Source: JAYTXL01 sp043742955
GTDB taxonomy: Bacteria > Verrucomicrobiota > Verrucomicrobiia > Limisphaerales > JAYTXL01
Direction: 5' to 3'
Assembly (NCBI GenBank): GCA_043742955.1
Contig: JAYTXL010000200.1
Coordinates: forward strand, 1 to 35,296
Length of the DNA: 35,296 bases
A model generated the notes under the pieces. It was not told the origin of the DNA. It was given only the letters and a program-made list of their open reading frames with translations, and did not search any database. Below, in pieces: positions 26,452-33,060 of the stretch. The position numbers and the translations under genes were made by a program. Numbering within the stretch: the stretch's first letter is position 1; each line of letters begins with the position of its first letter.

Positions 26452-26656
26452 AGTCGCTCCTGATTTTGAGGAGCAGGCGCTCCAGCTTTTCCAGGGCGGC
26501 AAACGTCGCGGCCATCTGCGTTTGCAACGGATCGAGATACTTCACCTCAAACTCCGCACCCCGCCGGTCCGGCCAGCGCTCACGCAGTTGTTGGGTATTC
26601 CTGGACAGTTCCTTCGCCAGGGTTGCCAGTTGGGATCGGGTCGCCATCAAACTCAT
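26444..26656 (-). CDS. 70-aa WXG100-like small helical protein
   Basis: Starts at the ATG at 26656, overlapping the previous stop by 4 nt, and ends in TAA inside the start of the FtsK-like gene. The protein is all-helical by composition. The central 'RERWPDRRGAEFEVKYLDPL' has Trp28 at a predicted turn and Phe36 eight residues on, the W-x(n)-F pattern of the WXG100/EsxA superfamily. It is shorter than the usual 90-100 residues, so the first helix is short. WXG100 proteins are exported as helical hairpin dimers by FtsK/EssC-type ATPases. The tight coupling to the motor gene supports a substrate or component role. The family call is by pattern only. Confidence 0.62.
   Translation of the reverse strand: MSLMATRSQLATLAKELSRNTQQLRERWPDRRGAEFEVKYLDPLQTQMAATFAALEKLERLLLKIRSDCE
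26457..26461 (-). promoter_or_regulatory. Shine-Dalgarno site fixing the GTG start of the FtsK-like ATPase
   Basis: AGGAG on the minus strand, 5 nt before the GTG at 26451. It lies inside the end of the 70-aa gene and supports the GTG over a longer frame beginning at 26502. Confidence 0.7.
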
Positions 26657-27231
26657 GGCCGCCCCCCTGTTTTTTTGGGCTGATCCAGCGGCGGACCGGC
26701 TGAAGCCGCTGGCTGGTCCGTGGCCGCTTTCGACGTCGTCTGCGTCTGCGTCAGCGGGATCGCCCGGTCCGAATAGGCGTCTAGGGTATCGAGCGAACGC
26801 CCGAGCAGCGCCACCGCCCGGCGCAAATCGGACGAGAACAGCGTGCGCAATTTCTCCACCTGAGCCGCGGGCGGCGCGACTTCGGTGTCGTAGTGAAGAT
26901 TCCACTTCTTGATCCGCGCCAGTTTTTCCCGGGCTTCCACCACCGCCAGCCGCGCTTTGCGAACCGCCAATTGTTTGGTGGTGTTGGCTTCGCGCAGATT
27001 GCCGATGCGCGCACTGAACAATTCCTGCTCGACATTCTCCAATTCCCGGGACCGCCGGCGCAACTGGTTCTCCCAATGGATCCGCTGCTCGCCCGTAAGC
27101 CAGAGCCGCGTGCGCGTGACTTCATCCAGGGCGTCGTCCACCGCCACCGTGGCCCTTTCGATGAATACGATCAGCCGCGCCCGAAATTCCTCGAGGGCTG
27201 CAATCGATGTGACACGCGCTTCCGGGGGCAT
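26653..27231 (-). CDS. Coiled-coil protein of unknown function in the WXG100/FtsK operon
   Basis: A 192-aa protein. Residues 1-155 are charged, Ala/Leu/Arg/Glu-rich and strongly helical ('RRRSRELENVEQELFSARI', 'LAVVEAREKLARIKKWNLHY'), so a long helical hairpin or coiled coil is likely. The last 35 residues are a Thr/Pro/Lys tail with no predicted fold. There is no signal peptide or membrane segment. Its helix-only build and its position between two WXG100-like genes suggest a chaperone or an LXG-like long substrate, but no family motif is seen. It starts 3 nt after the WXG100 stop and overlaps the 70-aa gene by 4 nt. Confidence 0.8.
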   Translation of the reverse strand: MPPEARVTSIAALEEFRARLIVFIERATVAVDDALDEVTRTRLWLTGEQRIHWENQLRRRSRELENVEQELFSARIGNLREANTTKQLAVRKARLAVVEAREKLARIKKWNLHYDTEVAPPAAQVEKLRTLFSSDLRRAVALLGRSLDTLDAYSDRAIPLTQTQTTSKAATDQPAASAGPPLDQPKKTGGRP

Positions 27232-27234
27232 GGT

Positions 27235-27507
27235 TCAGCGTTGGGCCAGATACTCCTCGATGCGCTGGGCCTTGCGCAAAAGATACGGCGCATGCTGGTT
27301 CGAAATTTCCGAGAATTTTTTCAACGCCTTCAACGTCTGCTGAAACTCCGCGGCAAACTTCTCGTGCTCCTGATCCCCCCAGGAATCTCCCAGCGCCGCA
27401 AACTTCGCCTGCAACGTCCCCATCCGCGCCTGAAGATCGAGGTTGAACCGCTTCAACTCCTCCGCAAAACGCCGGACCGCCTCCGGATCCATCACTGCCT
27501 TTGGCAT
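27235..27507 (-). CDS. WXG100-family protein (type VII secretion-type substrate)
   Basis: A 90-aa protein from the ATG at 27507; an ATG five codons later is possible. It is a predicted helix-turn-helix: helix 1 'DPEAVRRFAEELKRFNLDLQ', a turn at 'LGDSWGDQEHEKFAAEF' with Trp43-Gly44 and Phe51, then helix 2 to the end. Length, central W-G turn and the following Phe fit the WXG100 superfamily, close to the 'W.DQEHEKF' form I recall from Planctomycetes and Verrucomicrobia. Family members are exported as dimers by EssC/EccC ATPases, and such an ATPase is encoded three genes downstream. The C-terminus lacks the mycobacterial YxxxD/E signal. This is the first gene of the long operon. Confidence 0.78.
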   Translation of the reverse strand: MPKAVMDPEAVRRFAEELKRFNLDLQARMGTLQAKFAALGDSWGDQEHEKFAAEFQQTLKALKKFSEISNQHAPYLLRKAQRIEEYLAQR

Positions 27508-27737
27508 AATAATCGTCGCTTTCGTTGGTGGGCAAAAATTTGTCGGCCCACCCAAGCTACCAGAGGCCCGACCCGGATCAAAGTTGCATTTTTGAACCAA
27601 ATTGAACCAATCTGAAAGGTCGCCAGCCATTAGCCGGGGGTTGAGCCTGGCGACACTCCCGGACGAGAGGGCCGATAATTTGCACCCTGAAAGCGGTGCC
27701 AGCGGTGTCGGCAACCGCTCCCAACGAGGCCACCCAG

Positions 27738-27800
27738 GAGCGCGGAGCATTGCTCCGCGTGGATCTGCTCGAAAACTTGCGGAGCATTGCTCCGCGCTCC
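27738..27800. repeat. REP-like palindrome doublet
   Basis: CGCGGAGCATTGCTCCGCG at 27741-27759 is a perfect 9-1-9 palindrome. A second copy of its core lies at 27779-27795. The flanking GGAGC and GCTCC bases make the pair mirror-symmetrical around a 20-bp spacer, a BIME-like layout. It is a different sequence from the hairpins around the transposase at 1684-2385. Confidence 0.85.
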
Positions 27801-27873
27801 ACCCGCGAACCGCGCGCACCACCCGAACAGGGTTCTACCAAAAGCCCGGACCATGCAGTCAGACGAATTCTTC

Positions 27874-28008
27874 AACCACGGATGGACACGGATGCACGCA
27901 GATCACAATGAAGTGGCTCCCGGGATGAATCCGACCACCAAAACATCAGCCCATCAAATCGGGCGAAACATCCCCATCTGCCGACTTATCCGTGTCCCGC
28001 CGTGGTTT
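27874..28008. repeat. Inverted-repeat element, about 135 bp
   Basis: The left arm 27874-27893 (AACCACGGATGGACACGGAT) pairs with 27988-28007 (ATCCGTGTCCCGCCGTGGTT), 18 of 20 positions. The roughly 95-bp interior has no gene. I recall ACCACGGATGxACACGGAT as a widespread dispersed repeat in environmental genomes, so this is probably a MITE-like copy. Confidence 0.75.
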
Positions 28009-28129
28009 CAACTGAATCGTTCGGGCTCAGAATTCCTGGCTGGACAAAGCCTCGGCTACCGCATTACTGATGAACTCCCGGGCCCGCGCCAGCGCCGTCG
28101 GCACGAAAACCCAAATGAACACGGACTCC

Positions 28130-29005
28130 ATGAATCCCTACCACCACTTCGTCTCCGAATACGCGCGGCTCACGCAGGAAGGCAAGCGCTCGCCGCTCGG
28201 CGGCTTTCCAAATTGCGCGCGACCAACCTTTGCCCCGGACGCCCCGAAGGTTTTGATTTTTTCACCGCACCCGGATGATGAAGTCATCATCGGTGGGCTC
28301 GCGCTGCGGCTGCTACGGGAGGCGAAATGGAATATCCTTAACGTCGCCGTCACGCACGGCAGCAACCCGGCACGGCAGGCCGAGCGCCTTGCGGAATTGC
28401 GCGCCTGCTGCGATTGCATCGGCTTCGGGTTGGTGCAAACCGCCGCCCACGGACTGGAAAAAGTGAACCTCACAACGCGCGAGCAGGATCCGGCGCATTG
28501 GGCGCGCTCGGTTCAAGTCATCGCCGGTCTGCTGGCGCAGCACCAGCCGCGCGTGATCCTGTTTCCGCACGCGGCCGACTGGAACAGCACGCACATCGGC
28601 ACGCATTTCCTGGTGCTGGACGCGCTCCGGAGTTTGCCGGCCAGTTTCAACTGCTTCACGATCGAGACGGAATTTTGGGGTGCGATGTCCTCGCCCAATT
28701 TGATGGTGGAGATCAGCCCGCCGGACCTTGGCGATCTCCTCACCGCTTTGACCTTCCATGTCGGCGAAGTCCGGCGCAATCCCTACCACCTCTCCCTGCC
28801 GGCGTGGATGCTGGACAATGTCCGGCGCGGGGGCGAACTGGTCGGCGGCCAGGGCGGAGCCGCCCCGGAATTCATTTTTGCCACGCTTTATCGGTTGCAA
28901 CGGTGGGCTCGGGGAAACCTGGAAAGCGTTCCCACCCACGGTCGGCAACTGGGCGCGCAAACCAACGCCGCCAGCCTCTTCACCGGACCCAGTGGAAAAC
29001 CATAA
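28130..29005 (+). CDS. PIG-L family N-deacetylase
   Basis: A 291-aa protein from the ATG at 28130; ATGs at 28115 and 28070 are weaker alternatives. The zinc-binding signature is PHPDDE at residues 46-51 and the second zinc site HIGTH at 155-159, both intact. The family removes N-acetyl groups from sugars such as GlcNAc-derived compounds. The leading 'NPYHHFVSEYARLTQEGKR' plus 'SPLGGFP' resembles the linker found where PIG-L is fused to glucosamine-6-phosphate deaminase, but no deaminase is present, so it may be a free-standing version. It is cytosolic with no signal peptide. It ends 15 bp before the convergent propeller gene. Confidence 0.9.
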   Translation: MNPYHHFVSEYARLTQEGKRSPLGGFPNCARPTFAPDAPKVLIFSPHPDDEVIIGGLALRLLREAKWNILNVAVTHGSNPARQAERLAELRACCDCIGFGLVQTAAHGLEKVNLTTREQDPAHWARSVQVIAGLLAQHQPRVILFPHAADWNSTHIGTHFLVLDALRSLPASFNCFTIETEFWGAMSSPNLMVEISPPDLGDLLTALTFHVGEVRRNPYHLSLPAWMLDNVRRGGELVGGQGGAAPEFIFATLYRLQRWARGNLESVPTHGRQLGAQTNAASLFTGPSGKP

Positions 29006-29020
29006 CCGGCGACGGTGCCC

Positions 29021-29980
29021 CTACTTCGTTTGGATGAATTTGTGGAGGTGACCAAACTGAGTCCACTCCGCCACAATCAAATTGCCCTTTTTATCCATGG
29101 AGGCGCCGTGCGGTGAATTGCAAATGCCATCCTTCCACTGGTCCATCGGCAGGCCGAAGTTGGCCCGCTGTCCGGCGATTGGATTGTCACCGACTTGCGC
29201 GACAATCGAGCCGTCCTTGTCCAAAAAAGTCACCCGGCCCTGCAACTCCGGAAACACTGCGTATTTGCCCTGGATATGCACCGCCGCCGGCATCCGGAGA
29301 TCCTTCTGGATGACTTTGACGAAGTTGCCATCAAGATCCCAGTGTTCCACCCGGTTGCTATCGCGGTTGCAGACCAACACCAAGGGTTTGCCCTGCCGCA
29401 GATCCATCCCGATGCCGTGACAGGTCCGGAATTTCCCCTCTTCATCCCCCGGCCCGCCGAACGCTTTCACAAACTTGCGATCCTGGTCGAACTTGAACAC
29501 GAAGTTGGATCCATAACCATCCGCGATGAAAATCGATCCATCGGGCGCGACGGTAAGGGCGCACGGGTTGAATCCATTCGGATCCTTGAGAATATTCGAC
29601 TCCGCTGGATACTTGATGGCCCATAACTGTTCCCCATCAAGCTTGAGTTTCACCACTTCGTGCCCGGACGGGCGGGCGGCATAGATGTATTCCACCCCTT
29701 TCTCCTCGCGCATTTCCAACGCGTGAATGTGGCTGGGACCGAACGCGCGCAAATATTTGCCCTCAGACGAATAGACCACAATGCCGCGGGGGGTGTCGGT
29801 GGTGACGTAAATATTGCCCGCCTTGTCCAGCACCACACCGCCGTGGCAGGATCCTAAAGGCTTGCCGTCGGGGTTCTGCTCGAAGTAATTGGGGACGATG
29901 GAGTACTTCAACTCGGCGGCGAAGGCCGAGGTTGAGACGAGGGCGATTATTCCCAGAATTGTAGGTAGGGTGCGCTTCAT
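29021..29980 (-). CDS. Exported NHL-repeat-type beta-propeller protein
   Basis: A 319-aa protein from the ATG at 29980, chosen because residues 1-22 (MKRTLPTILGIIALVSTSAF) form a clean signal peptide. An upstream start at 30073 would bury it and overlap the neighbour. The mature part has repeating blade motifs: 'GGVVLDKAGNIYVTTD', 'CALTVAPDGSIFIADGYGSN', 'VEHWDLDGNFVKV', 'HGASMDKKGNLIVAEW'. This is the NHL/6-bladed propeller layout seen in peptidylglycine amidating-lyase-like proteins. No catalytic assignment can be made; a periplasmic binding or lyase role is possible. It is 89 nt downstream of the sugar-dehydrogenase/cytochrome gene and probably co-transcribed. Confidence 0.85.
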   Translation of the reverse strand: MKRTLPTILGIIALVSTSAFAAELKYSIVPNYFEQNPDGKPLGSCHGGVVLDKAGNIYVTTDTPRGIVVYSSEGKYLRAFGPSHIHALEMREEKGVEYIYAARPSGHEVVKLKLDGEQLWAIKYPAESNILKDPNGFNPCALTVAPDGSIFIADGYGSNFVFKFDQDRKFVKAFGGPGDEEGKFRTCHGIGMDLRQGKPLVLVCNRDSNRVEHWDLDGNFVKVIQKDLRMPAAVHIQGKYAVFPELQGRVTFLDKDGSIVAQVGDNPIAGQRANFGLPMDQWKDGICNSPHGASMDKKGNLIVAEWTQFGHLHKFIQTK

Positions 29981-30069
29981 GTGGTGATGCTTGGGTGATG
30001 GTGTATTTCGTTGCTTCACCACTTTGTAAAACCCGCCGTCCCAATTTGCAACCGCAGAATGAGCCAGGC

Positions 30070-32784
30070 TCACCGGAACATCGGCGCCTTCGGATCACCG
30101 TCGCTGAGCAGATACGCCAGCAGATCGAGCAATTGTTCCGGTTGCAAGGTATTCGCCATCCCGGCCGGCATGGGCGACACCGGGGAGCGCTGACGACGGC
30201 GGATCTTCTTGCGATCAATTTCAATCATTGGCTCTCCCGAGGAGAGGGGTCGCACCACGACGGAACGCTTGTCCTCGCGCTCAATGCGGCCGGAAACGGA
30301 TTCGCCATCCGTCATTTCGATGTCATGCACCGCAAACTCGTCCGCAATCACCTTGGCGGGGTCAACGATGGATTCCAGCACGTCGCGCGGCGCGAGGCGG
30401 CGCACCACTCCGGTGAGGTCCGGCCCGACGGTGCCGCCCTCGCCCGCAAAACGATGGCACTGGACACAGCCAGATTCGCGGAACGCCGCTTGGCCACCGG
30501 TGAACGAACGCCCGGCGTTCGCGCGGGGCAGCAGCGGCAGGAGATCCGCCATCCGCCATTCGCGCACGACCGCCTTGTCAGGCTTCAACTGCGCAATCCA
30601 ATCCCGCATGAGCTGGACGGCAGCTTCATCGACGCGCGTTGAGAACAACGGCGGCATCTGACCCTTGCCCCGCTGCGACAGACGATGCACGAGCACGGAA
30701 CGCTGCGGATCCCCCGGCGCGACCAGCATGGCGTTCACCAGGCCAAAGGTGTCGTGCTGCGGGCGGGTCCCGACCAGGTTCATTTTTTCGCGCGGCGTCG
30801 TGAACGCCAACTCCATCTTGGCATTTCCACCGCCCGCCTCGATGTGGCACACGGAACAATTGACGTGCAAATACGCCCGGGCACGCGTCTCGAGATCCGG
30901 CGACGAATCCCGGGGATCGACGAGCTTGTCGAGCGCCGCCGGCGGTTTGGGCAGGGCGCTGGTGAACAGGCCGACATGCTCGAGCGTGCGCAGCTGGTTA
31001 TCGCGTCCGCCCGCGTAGTCGTGATCCCGATTCAACTGCGCCCCGGTGATGCCGAGCACGAAATTAGCCGCGCGGCTGTGACAGCCCAGGCAGTCCGTGC
31101 GACTTGGATAGCGCCACACTTGTGGCCGCGCCGCGCCGCCCTCCACGGCTGGATCGCGCACGCTGAAACGGGCTTCGGAGCCGCCTTTCCCCACCAGCTC
31201 GGCATCGGTTTGCTCCACATTCCAACGGTAGGTATATCCCGCCCATTGCCCCTGCTGCCGAAGCAGGAGGCGCGTTTCAATGCGCCAGCGGGACGCCGGT
31301 TTGCCCGTCTCGCGTTCAAGCGAGAGCGTCTGCAGCAAGGCCGTGCCGTCCGGGAAGTTCCAGCCGCGCGCCGGATCAAAACCCACCTTGGCCTCCCCCG
31401 GCACCGCCATGAACCGTTCGCTGATGGCGCCGTCGGCCCAAGCCGAGGCGTTGACCGAATAAGGAATTAACGCCGGCACGACGCGATGATCCGGCACGGA
31501 GGTGAACAGGCCGGTGTCGCTCAGGCGCGTGGGAAAGGGTTCGGTTCGCTCACGCTTCGGCGTCAGAATCAATCGATAGATTGCTCCGGCGTGATCGGCG
31601 ATCAGCAACTCGCCCTGATGATCAACGCGGAACGCCGTGATCTGGATGGCCGTGGTCGCCAGTTCGCGGTGCCACAAAACCCGCTGGCCATCGTGCTTCA
31701 TGCCCCAGATTCGACCGGTCGAGTAATCGCCGTAAATGTAAACGCCGTCCAATTCCGGATGATTCTTGCCGCGATACACGACCCCGCCGGTGAGGGAACG
31801 AAACTCCGAATGCGAATGCTCAATGGTGGGCCGCACCAGCGGGGTGGGTCCACGCTTGCGGCCGGGATAGAAAGGATGGCTGCCTTCATAAACACTCCAG
31901 CCGTAGTTGTCCCCTCGACGCACCAGATGCGCGGTCTCCCAAAGGTCCTGCCCGTTGACCCCGACCCACACCTGTCCCGACTTCTGGTCAATGCTCATGC
32001 GCCATGGATTGCGCAGTCCATAGGCCCAGATTTCCGGACGCGCCCCCGGCAGCTTCACGAATGGATTGTCCGACGGCGCCTGATACGGCTGCGAACCGGT
32101 GCGATGATTGACATCGAGGCGCAAAACATTTCCGAGCAAATCGTCCATGGTCTGCCCCGAGTTCAACGCGTCGGAATCGCTCGAACCGTCGCCGGTGGTC
32201 AGATACAGCATGCCATCCGACCCGAACGCCATGTCGCCGCCGTCGTGCCCGGACGAGGCCCATTGCAGGATCGTTTCCTCGGACTTTGGATTAATCTGGT
32301 GCGGGGCCTGACGATTCACGGTAAAGCGCGTGATGCGATTGGTGCGGACCGGGTCGCCGGTGGTGCCGTTGCTGAACATGTAAATGAAACCGTTGGTCAC
32401 GTAGCCCGGATGAAAGCAGACGGAGTAAACGAGGCGTCGCGGCACTTCGAGAAACAGCTCCGTCTCGCTTGTGTTTGGATCGTCCTTCACGCGCACGATG
32501 CGCGACGGCCGATCCACCTCCCCGCCGGCCGTGATGACCAGCAACTGGTCAGTCCCCGGCTCCTCCGCAATATAGATGGGTGCCTTCCAGGTAAGGTTGG
32601 TGAAGGTTTTCTCGACCGTGTAGGGCGGCGGCGGTTCCGGGGAACCGGCCAGGCGCGAGGAGATCCACGGAGTCCGTTTGTCGAGGCCGAATGGAGCATC
32701 GGCTGCCGACCCGAAACCGGTGAACATTCCCAGGATAAACACCATGCTGAACTGGACACCGGATTTCAAAATCGGGGCACGCAT
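30070..32784 (-). CDS. PQQ-dependent sugar dehydrogenase-like protein with three c-type heme sites
   Basis: A 904-aa protein from the ATG at 32784, chosen for the signal peptide that follows (SMVFILGMFTGFGSAADA). The N-terminal half is a GSDH-like six-bladed propeller ('GHDGGDMAFGSDGMLYLTTGDG', 'EIWAYGLRNPWRMS', 'VWVGVNGQDLWE'). Three CxxCH heme motifs follow: CLGCH at 565, CSVCH at 643 and CVQCH at 773. The last one lies in a 'GGQAAFRESGCVQCHRFAGEGGTVGPDL' block typical of the planctomycete/verrucomicrobial heme-binding C-terminal domain, which ends in 'QPEQLLDLLAYLLS'. It likely oxidises a sugar-type substrate in the periplasm and passes electrons through its own hemes. The substrate is unknown. 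Confidence 0.88.
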   Translation of the reverse strand: MRAPILKSGVQFSMVFILGMFTGFGSAADAPFGLDKRTPWISSRLAGSPEPPPPYTVEKTFTNLTWKAPIYIAEEPGTDQLLVITAGGEVDRPSRIVRVKDDPNTSETELFLEVPRRLVYSVCFHPGYVTNGFIYMFSNGTTGDPVRTNRITRFTVNRQAPHQINPKSEETILQWASSGHDGGDMAFGSDGMLYLTTGDGSSDSDALNSGQTMDDLLGNVLRLDVNHRTGSQPYQAPSDNPFVKLPGARPEIWAYGLRNPWRMSIDQKSGQVWVGVNGQDLWETAHLVRRGDNYGWSVYEGSHPFYPGRKRGPTPLVRPTIEHSHSEFRSLTGGVVYRGKNHPELDGVYIYGDYSTGRIWGMKHDGQRVLWHRELATTAIQITAFRVDHQGELLIADHAGAIYRLILTPKRERTEPFPTRLSDTGLFTSVPDHRVVPALIPYSVNASAWADGAISERFMAVPGEAKVGFDPARGWNFPDGTALLQTLSLERETGKPASRWRIETRLLLRQQGQWAGYTYRWNVEQTDAELVGKGGSEARFSVRDPAVEGGAARPQVWRYPSRTDCLGCHSRAANFVLGITGAQLNRDHDYAGGRDNQLRTLEHVGLFTSALPKPPAALDKLVDPRDSSPDLETRARAYLHVNCSVCHIEAGGGNAKMELAFTTPREKMNLVGTRPQHDTFGLVNAMLVAPGDPQRSVLVHRLSQRGKGQMPPLFSTRVDEAAVQLMRDWIAQLKPDKAVVREWRMADLLPLLPRANAGRSFTGGQAAFRESGCVQCHRFAGEGGTVGPDLTGVVRRLAPRDVLESIVDPAKVIADEFAVHDIEMTDGESVSGRIEREDKRSVVVRPLSSGEPMIEIDRKKIRRRQRSPVSPMPAGMANTLQPEQLLDLLAYLLSDGDPKAPMFR

Positions 32785-33060
32785 AAGAGTTGTTTCATGG
32801 CAGCGCAGTTCACGGAATAGGTCCAGAGTTATTTTTGTTACCATGCATCCGGGAGGGCGGGTTCCACCCCGGCCCATATGTTTCAGAAAAATAGGCACGG
32901 TTGGCACCGCGCCCTCTCAAACCAATCGGTTCAACGGTTCAAATCATCTTCTCTTTTCCGAGCCGTGAACTCCCGCCCCGAAACCAAATAAACCTCGCGG
33001 CGGAGCGTCCGTTAGAAATACGATCTCGCCTAAACCAGTCAATCAACTCGTGTAATCAAA
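32785..33060. other. Divergent intergenic region
   Basis: A 276-bp gap between the leftward sugar-dehydrogenase gene and the rightward Tat protein gene. It should contain both promoters. I see no clear hairpin, repeat or operator in it. Confidence 0.5.

Larger units (their letters stand above)
27508..28129. other. Repeat-rich divergent intergenic region
   Basis: About 620 bp between the leftward WXG100 operon and the rightward PIG-L gene. No convincing gene is visible. It contains a REP-like palindrome doublet (27738-27800) and a long-arm inverted repeat (27874-28008). Promoters for both neighbours must lie here, but I cannot place them with confidence. Confidence 0.6.

Noticed and set aside
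27787..28278. A 163-codon plus-strand frame in the gap before the PIG-L gene
   Set aside because: It is built from the dispersed inverted-repeat element and runs into PIG-L in another frame.
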